Source of the DNA: Candidatus Saccharimonadota bacterium | Lineage (GTDB): Bacteria > Patescibacteriota > Saccharimonadia > Saccharimonadales > UBA4665 | Length of the DNA: 33,026 bases | NCBI GenBank assembly: GCA_003133385.1 | Contig: PKXF01000004.1 | Coordinates: 46,004 to 79,029, forward strand | Direction of reading: 5' to 3' | Shown: positions 7,584 through 15,734 of the stretch, one piece after another | Position numbering within the stretch: the first letter of the stretch is position 1 | How the letters are laid out: the number at the start of each line of letters is the position of its first letter | Translations under genes and position numbers: made by a program | The notes under the pieces: model-generated | The model's input: the letters and a program-made list of their open reading frames with translations, nothing else | Databases searched by the model: none | What the model was told of the DNA's origin: nothing

Positions 7584-8615
7584 ATGTTCCGCTCAGCTAC
7601 CTTCAAACTCACTATGTGGTACCTGGCTATTGTCATGGCTATCAGCATAATCTTTAGTTTCGCGCTGTATAACGTCACTACCGGCGAGCTCAACCGGGGC
7701 TTAAACCGCGAAACACAGCGTATCGACACCCAATTTCCGGTGTTTCAAAATGATCCTAACATTCGATACATGAGCACATATGCTTCTCAAGACGCTAGTC
7801 GTATTATGCTCAGGCTTATAAGTTTAAATTTGTTTGTCCTGGTCGGCGCCGGATTTGCCAGCTACTTTTTGGCCCGCCGGACCTTGGAGCCGATCGAGGC
7901 CGCTCATGAGCAGCAAAAACGCTTCACGTCAGACGTAAGCCACGAGCTGCGCACGCCGCTGACTGCTCTTCGGATGGAAAGTGAGGTCGCCCTGCTCAAT
8001 AGCAAAACCAGCTCAGCCGAACTCCGTAAAACTATAAAAAGTAATTTGGAAGAAGTGACTAAACTCGACTTGCTTATTAACAATTTGTTGCGTCTAACCC
8101 AGTTGGAAGCCGATGAGCTCCAGCAACACTTTCAGCGCATCAGTAGCAGGGATGTGGTAGAGGCGGCAATTGAAAGGGTCAGTAAGCTGGCTGAGGCGCG
8201 TAAAATTACAATCAAGCAGACGGTTAAAGATGCTGCTGTTTTAGGCGATCAGGAAAGCCTGGTGCAGATCATTGTTATTCTACTCGATAACGCCATTAAA
8301 TACAGTCCTGAAGGCAAGACTGTAACACTTGATGCTTCAGCTACAGGCAAGGAGGTCATCTGGCGTATTAGCGACGAAGGTAATGGCATTGAACAAGCGG
8401 CTCTAGAGCATGTTTTCGATCGTTTTTACCGTTCCGACAGCTCACGCGCCAAATCTACGACTGAAGGCTACGGGTTAGGCCTCAGCATCGCTAAGATGAT
8501 TGCTGACGTACACGAGGGAAACATTACAGTCAAAAGCCGGGTCGGACACGGCACGACTGCCATCGTTTTGATACCTAAAGCCGCGAACACAGAAGCAGAG
8601 ACCGTTGCAACTTAA
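7584..8615 (+). CDS. Membrane sensor histidine kinase, partner of the regulator at 6900
   Basis: A 343-residue kinase. Membrane helices are near residues 11-29 and 77-97, with a short outer loop of about 47 residues between them and almost no room for a full HAMP domain after the second helix. The phosphoacceptor is His120 in DVSHELRTPLTAL. The N box is LLDNAIKYSPEG, G1 is DEGNGIE, the F box lies around VFDRFYRSD, and G2 is GYGLGLSIAK. The ATG is three bases after the stop of the response regulator, so the two are co-translated. The small sensor loop suggests detection within or at the membrane, possibly through the neighbouring transporter, rather than by a large ligand domain. That last step is inference. 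Confidence 0.94.
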   Translation: MFRSATFKLTMWYLAIVMAISIIFSFALYNVTTGELNRGLNRETQRIDTQFPVFQNDPNIRYMSTYASQDASRIMLRLISLNLFVLVGAGFASYFLARRTLEPIEAAHEQQKRFTSDVSHELRTPLTALRMESEVALLNSKTSSAELRKTIKSNLEEVTKLDLLINNLLRLTQLEADELQQHFQRISSRDVVEAAIERVSKLAEARKITIKQTVKDAAVLGDQESLVQIIVILLDNAIKYSPEGKTVTLDASATGKEVIWRISDEGNGIEQAALEHVFDRFYRSDSSRAKSTTEGYGLGLSIAKMIADVHEGNITVKSRVGHGTTAIVLIPKAANTEAETVAT

Positions 8616-8631
8616 GAATAAGCTTTACGTG

Positions 8632-9183
8632 CTACTCGCCAACCACATTACCAGTGCAGATATTTCTGTACTGGTTAGGGTTGAATGATCCCCCATATTG
8701 AGGGAAATACCACTCAATTGCAGTATATGCAGATTGTCCATGGCAGGTGGAAAGATTGAACGCAACAATGGTTGCTTGTGCTTGCGTGCCCTGAGACGTC
8801 GTTTCGTTAGGAGCAACATAAGTACTGGTGCCTTGACCAGTTGCGCGTGAACCTCCCCAAGATTGCCATGTCACATTAGTAACTATGCCCGTTGGATCAC
8901 CACCATTATTAATAGTGGTAGGTTGAACTACGCCATAACCTTGTTGATAGGCACTCCATATTATGCCAAGCGTCGGTCCCGGCGTTGAAGATATCTTACT
9001 CCTTGAAGTATTTGCTTTGGTTTGAGTTATAGCTTTATTGATAACAGGCGTAGACTTGTGCCCATTATGATAGATAAGCCAGCCACCTAAACCAATGATT
9101 AACACACCTGCCAATACAAAAAGAACGCCTATTAAGCCGAAACCCTGATTCGATAAATTCTTCGGTAGCTGCCGTTTGATCAT
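8632..9183 (-). CDS. Pilin-like secreted or membrane-anchored protein, unknown function
   Basis: The 183-residue product starts with a basic leader and then GFGLIGVLFVLAGVLIIGL, the shape of a type IV prepilin N-terminus: a Gly before the hydrophobic helix, then Phe. However, position +5 of the mature protein would be Gly, not the usual Glu. After the helix (about 15-38) come a polar linker and a C-terminal domain rich in Gly, Thr, Asn, Gln and aromatic residues, with two cysteines (in STCHGQ and NICTGN) that could form a disulfide. It lies between the convergent sensor kinase gene (16-base gap) and cyoE. GATAAT is found nine bases before the ATG. It may be a minor pilin-like or surface protein; the function is unknown. 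Confidence 0.7.
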   Translation of the reverse strand: MIKRQLPKNLSNQGFGLIGVLFVLAGVLIIGLGGWLIYHNGHKSTPVINKAITQTKANTSRSKISSTPGPTLGIIWSAYQQGYGVVQPTTINNGGDPTGIVTNVTWQSWGGSRATGQGTSTYVAPNETTSQGTQAQATIVAFNLSTCHGQSAYTAIEWYFPQYGGSFNPNQYRNICTGNVVGE

Positions 9184-9192
9184 CTTGCGGTT

Positions 9193-9198
9193 ATTATC
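9193..9198 (-). promoter_or_regulatory. Candidate -10 box of the pilin-like gene
   Basis: The minus strand reads GATAAT nine bases before the ATG at 9183, with no clear -35. It fits the near-leaderless layout of other genes here. GCAAG directly before the ATG is too close to act as a ribosome binding site. Confidence 0.3.
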
Positions 9199-9241
9199 TA
9201 TTAGTCAAACTGCATTTTCAACTAAATGCTCGTAGCATCGG

Positions 9242-10102
9242 TTAACGAAATGCAGCGAACCCGCTCAAACTAATAAAGACGCAAAGCACCAGTAGAACAA
9301 GCAGTGAGATACCAAACATCTTGCGTGCCCAGCTATTATCATCGTTAGCCCCGAAGCCGTGAAATCCTGATATAAACCAGAATAGAGTTAAACCTACAGC
9401 CATAACGAAATAGAGTGGTCCGGTGTGGGCAAAAAAGGTCAGTGAAACGGCTGCCACACCAAAGGCCAGGATATAAAGCAGGATGTCACGTTTAGCAATT
9501 GACACTCCTTTGACAACCGGCAGAACCGGCAGCCCGGCAGCCTTGTAGTCATTACGGCGATACGTGGCGATAGCGTAAAAATGCGGCATTTGCCAAAACA
9601 CTAAAATCAAAAACAGCGTTATAGCTGACGCATTAAGATGGTCGCTCACGGCAATATAACCGGCAACCGGCGGCATTGCTCCGGATATACTGCCGACAAG
9701 GGTGCCGTGTACCGACTTACGCTTGGCGTAACCATAAACTACGACGTAAAAAAACAATCCTATAATGCCGCCAATTACCGTCAGCCAATTAGTGTAAGCT
9801 GCCAGCACTATAAAACCGACCAGCCCCAAAACAGTTGCATAGGTAAGGGCGCTGCGTTTACTAATGGCCCCAGTGGCTAAGGCCCGGTTCTTGGTACGGG
9901 CCATTCTCTTATCAATATCCCTATCAATATAATTGTTGTAGACGCAGGCGCTGGCTATAACCAGTGATATGCCAAGCAGCGTTTCCAGCAGCAGCCGGTA
10001 GCTGACGTTGCCTCTGGAGGCTAAAAAAAAGCCGGCAATGGCCGGTACGGCGTTGCCGCGTATGATACCGGGTTTTGTAAGCTGATAATAAGTCCTAAAC
10101 AA
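9242..10102 (-). CDS. cyoE: Heme O synthase (protoheme IX farnesyltransferase)
   Basis: A 286-residue polytopic UbiA-family prenyltransferase that adds a farnesyl group to heme b to make heme O for the bo3 oxidase. The first Asp-rich motif is NNYIDRDIDKRM (about 71-82), followed by the family segments RALATGAIS and GAMPPVAGYIAVSDH. About eight to nine membrane helices are visible. It is the last gene of cyoABCDE, nine bases after cyoD. The frame begins with TTG (TTGTTTAGG); an AAGGA about 15 bases upstream is a distant ribosome binding site, so the exact start is uncertain. No heme A synthase is present, which agrees with an o-type oxidase. Confidence 0.93.
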   Translation of the reverse strand: MFRTYYQLTKPGIIRGNAVPAIAGFFLASRGNVSYRLLLETLLGISLVIASACVYNNYIDRDIDKRMARTKNRALATGAISKRSALTYATVLGLVGFIVLAAYTNWLTVIGGIIGLFFYVVVYGYAKRKSVHGTLVGSISGAMPPVAGYIAVSDHLNASAITLFLILVFWQMPHFYAIATYRRNDYKAAGLPVLPVVKGVSIAKRDILLYILAFGVAAVSLTFFAHTGPLYFVMAVGLTLFWFISGFHGFGANDDNSWARKMFGISLLVLLVLCVFISLSGFAAFR

Positions 10103-10111
10103 TGTTTTAAA

Positions 10112-10489
10112 CTAGATTCCTTGTTGGTTATTCATGTAGTTGTTTTGCTGGGTAGGCGTCATGCGGGAGTTCAGATTTGACATAATCCATAGCGAACCGC
10201 CGACGAGGACAACTACCACCATGATCATGAACAACGCCACGGCCAGTTTCCAGCGGGGTTTCGTCTCACGCCCTAGGTGCAGGAAAAACAGCATATGGAC
10301 GATGAACTGTACCAGAGCCAGGCCGACAATGACAGCCGTGAGCACAGTGTTGCTAAACAGGTGGTTATAGACGGCAAGGTAAGCCGTAACCGTTAAATAG
10401 ACGGCGAAAATATACCCAGCGACGTAAGAAGCCAAGGTGCCGCGGGCAGTATCATGTTGGGCTACAACAACTCTTTGGTGCTCGCTCAT
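10112..10489 (-). CDS. cyoD: Cytochrome bo3 quinol oxidase subunit IV
   Basis: A 125-residue protein with three hydrophobic helices (about 20-42, 50-72, 82-105) and the subunit IV pattern GYIFAVYLTVTAYLAVY and FIVHMLFFLHLG. Its ATG overlaps the cyoC stop as ATGA at 10489-10486, so it is translationally coupled. Subunit IV has no cofactor and is thought to help assembly of subunit I and CuB insertion in the E. coli enzyme. The length is close to the usual 109 residues, with a short polar extension at the end (MTPTQQNNYMNNQQG). Confidence 0.9.
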   Translation of the reverse strand: MSEHQRVVVAQHDTARGTLASYVAGYIFAVYLTVTAYLAVYNHLFSNTVLTAVIVGLALVQFIVHMLFFLHLGRETKPRWKLAVALFMIMVVVVLVGGSLWIMSNLNSRMTPTQQNNYMNNQQGI

Positions 10490-11073
10490 GGCGCAATTGC
10501 TCCTCTAAGATAAACTATCGTGAAAATAAAGATCCAGATAATGTCCAAAAAGTGCCAGAACATCGACAGGAATGTCAGACGCTTGATTATGCTGCGCGAT
10601 AGTCCGCGCTTCAGTACTTGCCACATAAGAATTACCATCCACATCAAGCCAATCGTAATATGCAGCCCGTGGGTACCGACCAGCGTAAAGAACGCCGATA
10701 AAAAGCCGCTCCGCCGCCAGCTGTTGCCGGTAACTACGAAGTGCCGGAATTCCGTTAATTCAATAGCCAGAAAAGCTATACCTAGTGCAAAGGTCACAGC
10801 GAACCAGAACAAGGTCTGCTTACGGTCGTCACGATGTGCAGCCAGCATGGCCAGGCCGCAGGTAAAACTGCTTGTAAGTAATATGAGTGTCTCGGCCAGG
10901 ACATTCTTCAGATTAAACAGCTGGTAACCGGACGGGCCGCCAGCGGTATTTCTAAACAGCACTGCATAGGTAGCAAATAAGCTGGCAAACAACACGCAAT
11001 CAGTCATTATATAGATCCAAAACCCCAGGATTGGCTTGGAGTCGTCAGCTTGCGTAATAGCGCTGGAACTCAT
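10486..11073 (-). CDS. cyoC: Cytochrome bo3 quinol oxidase subunit III
   Basis: A 195-residue protein with five membrane helices, matching the shortened subunit III of quinol oxidases. Typical segments are GFWIYIMTDCVLFASLFATY at the start, LTSSFTCGLAMLAAHR in the middle, and TLVGTHGLHITIGLMWM and FLSMFWHFLDIIWIFIFTIV at the end. The conserved Glu of the lipid-binding helix is present in AIELTEF. ATGA overlaps join it to cyoB upstream (11073-11070) and cyoD downstream. It supports the stability and proton uptake of subunit I rather than binding redox centres. Confidence 0.95.
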   Translation of the reverse strand: MSSSAITQADDSKPILGFWIYIMTDCVLFASLFATYAVLFRNTAGGPSGYQLFNLKNVLAETLILLTSSFTCGLAMLAAHRDDRKQTLFWFAVTFALGIAFLAIELTEFRHFVVTGNSWRRSGFLSAFFTLVGTHGLHITIGLMWMVILMWQVLKRGLSRSIIKRLTFLSMFWHFLDIIWIFIFTIVYLRGAIAP

Positions 11074-13067
11074 GCGTAGCCTCCTTGAGCCCGGGCTTTT
11101 TTATCCAGCTGCTCAAGCTTCTTGGCGGATATATGGTGCTCGGTGTGGTCATCGTTGCAGCGGACAAGAATCAAGAAAACTATACTGAATAGGCCGATAG
11201 CCGATAGCCAGACAATGTGCCAAATCGCCCCGAAACCAACCATGAACGACATTATGCCAATATATAGTCCAATAGCGCTATTCTTCGGCAAGCTAATTGC
11301 TTCGTAATGCGGCGGTTCAACTGCTGCTCCGGCAGCCCGGGCTTGTTTTACGGCCCAAAACGGATCGCGGCTATCAACCTCCGGCGTAACCGCATAGTTG
11401 TAAAACGGCACGGGCGAGGGGGTTGACCACTCCAGTGTCCGGCCATTCCAAGGATCACCGGTCGTATCACGAGCCTCGTGTCGGCCTCGAATACTCACGA
11501 ATATTTGCAGCAGCTGCATGGTTACGCCAATCGCAATAATGCCGGCCCCGATGCCCGCAACAATAAACAAGGGCTGGTATCCCAGCGATGCGCTGTAGTG
11601 GTCCAGCCGCCTGGTGGCACCCATAAGCCCAAGTATATACAGAGGCCCAAAGGCCAGAATAAAGCCGACAAACCAGCACCAAAAGGCATAGTTCCCAAAC
11701 CGCTCATTAAGACGGAAGCCAGCAAATTTGGGGAACCAATAGGTAACCCCGGCGAAGTAGCCAAATAGTACGCCGCTGACAATCATGGTATGGAAGTGGG
11801 CCACCAAGAACAAGCTGTTATGCAATTGGAAGTCGATCGCCGGCACGCCTAACAAAACGCCGGCTATGCCCCCCATCGTAAACAGCACGACAAAACCCAT
11901 GAACCAGCGCATCGGCGTGGCGAATAAAATCCGACCGCGGTACATGGTAAACAGCCAGTTAAAGATCTTGACGCCGGTCGGCACGGCAATAATCATGGTC
12001 ATAATACCGAAGAAACTATTAACATCAGCGCCAGCTCCCATCGTGAAAAAATGGTGCAGCCAGACCGAGAACGACAAAGCTACTATTGCCCACGTCGCCC
12101 ACACCATAGAGGTATAACCGAATAAGCGCTTGCGCGAGAAGGTAGCGACAACCTCCGAGAAAACTCCAAAGGCCGGCAGGACAAGTATATAGACCTCGGG
12201 ATGCCCCCACGCCCAAATGAGATTGACGTACATCATCATATTGCCGCCGCTGCCAGCCGTAAAGAAATGCATGCCGAATGTCCGATCAAGATAGAGAAGT
12301 GTGAGCGTAACAGTCAGGATCGGGAAAGCAAAAATGACTAGTGTCATGGCACCCATAACGGTCCATACGAACATCGGCATCTTCATGAGACTCATGCCTT
12401 TGCAGCGCATTTTGATAATAGTCGTTAAAAAGTTAATACCTGAGAGCAAACTGCCGATTCCGGCAATTTCCAAGCTCCATATCCAATAATCGACGCCGAC
12501 ACCCGGACTATAGTGAAGCTCAGACAGAGGCGGGTAGGCCAGCCAGCCAGCCGCTGAAAATGACCCGACCACCAGCGACAAATTAACTAGCGCCACCCCC
12601 ACAAAAAACAGCCAGAAACTTATAGAGTTCAAAAACGGAAAGGCCACGTCGCGCGAGCCGATTTGCAGCGGCATTATAAGGTTTATCAGGCCGAACATCA
12701 GGCCCATGCCGACAAAGAAAATCATAATCGTCCCGTGAGCTGAAAAAATCTGTTGGAAGTGATTACTGTCCAAAATACCGTGGTTAGCACCGACCGAGAC
12801 GGCCTGCTGGGTACGCATCATCAGGGCATCTGTACCGGCCCTAATGAGCATGACGGCTGCCACCACGATGTACATGATGCCAATTTTTTTCGCGTCAAGC
12901 GACGTCAGCCATTCCTTCCATAGCCACTTCCAGCGTTTGAAGTAGGTCAGTAGTGCCATGACGCCTAAAACGCCGCCAACTACAGTAGCAGCGCCTCCGG
13001 CAGTGATTGGATCCTGCGGCAGAGCGCTCCAGTTAAGTTTTCCGAGTAAACTGGCAAACTCTATCAT
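11070..13067 (-). CDS. cyoB: Cytochrome bo3 quinol oxidase subunit I
   Basis: A 665-residue heme-copper oxidase subunit I, about the size of E. coli CyoB (663). All functional residues I checked are kept, shifted by +5 from E. coli: quinol site Arg76, Asp80, His103, Gln106; low-spin heme ligands His111 and His426; CuB and cross-link His289 and Tyr293 (GHPEVY); His338 and His339 (WLHHFF); high-spin heme His424; D-channel Asp140 (SRDVAFPF); Glu291; and K-channel Lys367 (PTGVKIFN). It is therefore a proton-pumping A-type quinol oxidase, reducing oxygen to water. About 15 membrane helices are expected. The start overlaps the cyoA stop (ATGA). The close likeness to the proteobacterial enzyme suggests acquisition by transfer at some point. 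Confidence 0.97.
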   Translation of the reverse strand: MIEFASLLGKLNWSALPQDPITAGGAATVVGGVLGVMALLTYFKRWKWLWKEWLTSLDAKKIGIMYIVVAAVMLIRAGTDALMMRTQQAVSVGANHGILDSNHFQQIFSAHGTIMIFFVGMGLMFGLINLIMPLQIGSRDVAFPFLNSISFWLFFVGVALVNLSLVVGSFSAAGWLAYPPLSELHYSPGVGVDYWIWSLEIAGIGSLLSGINFLTTIIKMRCKGMSLMKMPMFVWTVMGAMTLVIFAFPILTVTLTLLYLDRTFGMHFFTAGSGGNMMMYVNLIWAWGHPEVYILVLPAFGVFSEVVATFSRKRLFGYTSMVWATWAIVALSFSVWLHHFFTMGAGADVNSFFGIMTMIIAVPTGVKIFNWLFTMYRGRILFATPMRWFMGFVVLFTMGGIAGVLLGVPAIDFQLHNSLFLVAHFHTMIVSGVLFGYFAGVTYWFPKFAGFRLNERFGNYAFWCWFVGFILAFGPLYILGLMGATRRLDHYSASLGYQPLFIVAGIGAGIIAIGVTMQLLQIFVSIRGRHEARDTTGDPWNGRTLEWSTPSPVPFYNYAVTPEVDSRDPFWAVKQARAAGAAVEPPHYEAISLPKNSAIGLYIGIMSFMVGFGAIWHIVWLSAIGLFSIVFLILVRCNDDHTEHHISAKKLEQLDKKARAQGGYA

Positions 13068-13984
13068 TGCATGCCCATGCCTGACATTGACGTTTTACCC
13101 CCCGTATACATACCCGACATAGACGTTCCCGGGCCATCATATTTCGCTAGTATTGTACCATAGAGGTTATCCTTGGGAGAGGAGTAGTAGGCCACCGGAT
13201 TATTCTGGCTGGGACGGTCTAGATTGTTGTAGGCAGCTAAACTGAGCTTGTTCTGTGATCGGCTGGCGTGGTGTGCCCAAGCCACAAAATCTTTTTCTGA
13301 GCTAGACCTGGCTACAAATGTCATGCCCGAAAAACCGGCACCGCTAATATTTGCCGACAATCCGTTAAAGCTGCCGTATTGGCTGGCCATCAGGTGTAAT
13401 TGGCCAGACATACCCGGCATGGAATATATTTGGCCGCCAAGTTGCGGAATCCAAAACGAGTTCATGACTGAATCAGAAGTGATCTGAAAATCTATGGGCG
13501 TGTCTTTGGGGAATTGCACCAAGTTAACTGAGGCAATATGCTGCTGGGGGTAGATAAACAGCCACTTCCAATCAAGTGCCACGACCTGGATAGTCATTTG
13601 GGGGGTTTTGGAATTTAAGGCCTTATACGGATCGAGTGAATGTGATGAGTTCCAAGCCACAACCGAGAGTACGCCAATCATCGCCGACGGTATCAGCCAC
13701 CATATGGTTTCAATAATCCGGCTATGGTCAAAGTCCGGGCTGTATCTTGCCGACTCATTACTTTCCCGGTACTTCCAGGCAATGAAGAAAAGCAACGAGA
13801 AAACCGGGATTATCACGAACAGTGACAGGGCAAGGGCAAATAGCAAGAGGTTGCGCTCCTGCAGACCAACAGGCCCCTTAGGTTCAAGTATTGGAATAGT
13901 TGTACGGCGCAAGTACCACACAGCAACCGACAGAAAGCCAACGATCACTACCGCAGGTAGTATAATCTTGAGTTTTTTGTTCAT
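13064..13984 (-). CDS. cyoA: Cytochrome bo3 quinol oxidase subunit II
   Basis: I chose ATG at 13984 (MNKKLKIILP, 306 residues) over TTG at 13999; GGGTAG lies a few bases upstream. Layout: N-terminal helix (about 7-25), transmembrane hairpin (about 45-70 and 90-110), then a periplasmic cupredoxin domain (ALDWKWLFIYPQQ, SVMNSFWIPQLGGQIY, GAGFSGMTFVARS). The Cys/His/Met ligands of CuA are absent, so it accepts electrons from quinol and not cytochrome c. The E. coli protein is a lipoprotein; here no lipobox Cys is seen, so the first helix probably anchors it. The C-terminus is Met-rich with two SMSGM units, comparable to the Met/His-rich tail of E. coli CyoA. First gene of the cyo operon. Confidence 0.94.
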   Translation of the reverse strand: MNKKLKIILPAVVIVGFLSVAVWYLRRTTIPILEPKGPVGLQERNLLLFALALSLFVIIPVFSLLFFIAWKYRESNESARYSPDFDHSRIIETIWWLIPSAMIGVLSVVAWNSSHSLDPYKALNSKTPQMTIQVVALDWKWLFIYPQQHIASVNLVQFPKDTPIDFQITSDSVMNSFWIPQLGGQIYSMPGMSGQLHLMASQYGSFNGLSANISGAGFSGMTFVARSSSEKDFVAWAHHASRSQNKLSLAAYNNLDRPSQNNPVAYYSSPKDNLYGTILAKYDGPGTSMSGMYTGGKTSMSGMGMQ

Positions 13985-14035
13985 AGTTTTGCTACCCAAT
14001 ATGTCTTGATCATTAACGCCCTATTACTCTCACGC

Positions 14036-14046
14036 AGCTTAAGCGT
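14036..14046 (+). promoter_or_regulatory. Shared intergenic motif AGCTTAAGCGT, copy 2 (cyo leader)
   Basis: AGCTTAAGCGT lies about 50 bases upstream of cyoA. It forms the centre of an imperfect inverted repeat, TCACGCAGCTTAAGCGTAA. The same 11 bases occur at 18639-18649 and a nine-base part at 2869-2877. Confidence 0.3.
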
Positions 14047-14059
14047 AACCACTCTTAAT

Positions 14060-14065
14060 ACTATA
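14060..14065 (-). promoter_or_regulatory. Candidate extended -10 for the cyo operon
   Basis: The minus strand reads TGCTATAGT, an extended -10 with one mismatch in the hexamer (TATAGT). Transcription would start near 14053, giving a leader of about 70 bases to the cyoA ATG that contains the AGCTTAAGCGT motif. There is no recognisable -35. Confidence 0.35.
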
Positions 14066-14113
14066 GCACTTTAATCTAGCGTTATTGATAAGCTTTAAGC
14101 CTTAAGACTCGGG

Positions 14114-14788
14114 CTATTGAGAAGAAGCCAGCCCGCGCTTAAACACTGTGTAAACATTAAGCCCTATGACAATCAGGGCCAGCCCATAAGCCACAAGGAA
14201 TAACAGTTGTGTTGATTGCGCAGCAGCCGCCTTACCGTTGGAAAGAGCAAATACACAAAACAATATGCCAAGTGCCGACCAGGCAATTAACATTGCCCGA
14301 GCAGTTAGTATTAACCAACTCCCCAACCTATAACGTACACCCAGAACGCAGGCACTGGCTAAGCTGGCCAGTAGCCCAAGTGCGGCAATAGCACTAAACA
14401 ATGCGTCAAGACCTAGCCCGCGATTGCTACCTGTTCCGCAAGCCAGAGCCGCACTGACCGAACAATGAGCAGGCACCGTGGTTGCGGCAATCGTAAAAAA
14501 TCCAAACAACGTAAGTCCTATGATGCAACTGGTCCAGGTTTTTGTTAAGACGCCGTGTCTTAACTTTAGCCATATCAGAATTGAAGCGGCCACGGCACAA
14601 ACTCCCGTTAGAACGTCGAATAGGATAAATAGCCAGTAGTATGGCTGGCCAGTCTGCTCTAAATCACTCATTAGGCCGTTATGGGCAGTGTAGTTGTTAA
14701 GCATGTAACCGAGCGGCCACGAATTATAAAGAACAGCCGCTAACGTTAATAGGGATAAGTCGAGACGAGCATATTTATATTGAGACAT
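14114..14788 (-). CDS. DUF998-like integral membrane protein
   Basis: A 224-residue protein with about six hydrophobic helices (near 10-30, 48-70, 80-102, 124-147, 155-178, 188-212). The pattern of a long N-terminal extracytoplasmic loop (NNYTAHNGLMSDLEQTGQ), a mid-protein loop with a Cys-rich stretch (PAHCSVSAALACGTGSNRG) and evenly spaced helices recalls DUF998 proteins, whose function is not established. It is upstream of cyoABCDE on the same strand, 115 bases away. A perfect TATAAT lies eight bases before its ATG. It is divergent from the membrane protein at 14853. The family assignment is tentative. Confidence 0.65.
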   Translation of the reverse strand: MSQYKYARLDLSLLTLAAVLYNSWPLGYMLNNYTAHNGLMSDLEQTGQPYYWLFILFDVLTGVCAVAASILIWLKLRHGVLTKTWTSCIIGLTLFGFFTIAATTVPAHCSVSAALACGTGSNRGLGLDALFSAIAALGLLASLASACVLGVRYRLGSWLILTARAMLIAWSALGILFCVFALSNGKAAAAQSTQLLFLVAYGLALIVIGLNVYTVFKRGLASSQ

Positions 14789-14796
14789 CTAACCAT

Positions 14797-14802
14797 ATTA
14801 TA
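14797..14802 (-). promoter_or_regulatory. -10 box, near-leaderless promoter of the DUF998-like gene
   Basis: The minus strand has a perfect TATAAT eight bases before the ATG at 14788. It implies a leader of about two bases. No Shine-Dalgarno is visible. Confidence 0.5.
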
Positions 14803-14852
14803 CTGCTATAGTGGTAACGGTTAGCCCATAATAAACCCAATCGGTAGGCAGT

Positions 14853-15731
14853 ATGAAAATTACCCGGCGCACTATACAAATACCTCTTGGCTTGCTTTGG
14901 TTGCTTGACGGAGCGCTACAGCTTCAAAGACAGATGTTTACCCATAACTTCGCGACGCAGGTTATTGGCCCCAACGCCCAGAACCAGCCCCTAGTTATTA
15001 GGGGGCCTATACACTTTGCCGTTCACACAATCTTGTTACACCCAAGCCTATGGGACGGCTTTTTTGCGCTTATACAAATAAGCTTGGGAATACTTATTCT
15101 CATCAAACGGACGACCATTTATGGATTAGTAGGATCTGTCATCTGGGGCTTGACGGTTTGGTATATCGGCGAAGGCCTTGGAGGTCTATTTAACGGGCAT
15201 GCCTCGCTGCTCATGGGAGCGCCGGGAGCAGCACTGCTATACGCCATAATTGCCTTAGGTGTCCTGCCGACAAAATCAACCAAAAATAAAGACGCCATGA
15301 GACCAGCTTCATGGTTAACAATTGTCTGGGCAGTCATATGGCTCGGCGGAGCTTCGTTGCAACTCATGCAGGGACAAAACACCGCGCGAGGACTTTCTAC
15401 GATGATCAGTAGCATGGCTAGTGGCGCGCCAGGCTGGCTAGCCGCGTTAGATAATTCCGTCGCCCGCCATTTGGCTTCTGCCGGTGAGTCGGCCATTATC
15501 GGCCTAGTGATCGTCCAGGCTCTTATCGGCATACTCATACTACTGCCACGCCCCTGGCGCACCTTGGCAGTTTTCAGCGGGTCAATAGTTACATTATGTT
15601 TCTGGAGCGTCGGCCAAGCCTTTGGAATGTTCTACACCGGGCTGGCCACTGATCCGAATACCGCGCCACTGGTTATTTTACTCGGAGCAGCAATTTTGGG
15701 CAGCCGGCGCATAATACTTGGCGTTTTTTAG
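14853..15731 (+). CDS. Membrane protein with two tandem homologous halves, unknown function
   Basis: A 292-residue polytopic protein of about eight helices. The first half (about 9-147) and the second half (about 152-290) repeat the same pattern: a W-x5-G-x-LQL helix (LLWLLDGALQLQ versus VIWLGGASLQLM), then a helix ending in ILILIKR or ILILLPR, then IWGLTVWYIGEGLGGLF versus TLCFWSVGQAFGMFYTG, then a Pro/Ala-rich last helix. This is direct evidence of internal duplication. I do not recognise a named family. TAGGCAG before the ATG is a weak ribosome binding site. It ends four bases from the stop of the convergent GH114 gene. The conserved glycines and tryptophans would fit a transporter-like or respiratory-associated membrane protein, but no function can be assigned. 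Confidence 0.75.
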   Translation: MKITRRTIQIPLGLLWLLDGALQLQRQMFTHNFATQVIGPNAQNQPLVIRGPIHFAVHTILLHPSLWDGFFALIQISLGILILIKRTTIYGLVGSVIWGLTVWYIGEGLGGLFNGHASLLMGAPGAALLYAIIALGVLPTKSTKNKDAMRPASWLTIVWAVIWLGGASLQLMQGQNTARGLSTMISSMASGAPGWLAALDNSVARHLASAGESAIIGLVIVQALIGILILLPRPWRTLAVFSGSIVTLCFWSVGQAFGMFYTGLATDPNTAPLVILLGAAILGSRRIILGVF

Positions 15732-15734
15732 GTA

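Noticed and set aside
9212-9229. Hairpin GCATTT...AAATGC after cyoE as an intrinsic terminator
   Set aside because: The stem is only six A/T-rich pairs, no T-run follows on the minus strand, and it competes with an ATGCT/AGCAT stem.
10486-13067. UGA recoding (Gracilibacteria or Absconditabacteria type)
   Set aside because: TGA ends genes at clean ATGA overlaps in the cyo operon, and reading through it gives no family-like extension.
13064-13130. Met-rich C-terminal tail of CyoA with two SMSGM units as a new copper-binding element
   Set aside because: E. coli CyoA also ends in a Met/His-rich tail, so this is a known family property and not new.
13985-13999. TTG start of cyoA at 13999
   Set aside because: ATG at 13984 begins a normal basic-plus-hydrophobic N-terminus, and GGGTAG precedes it.
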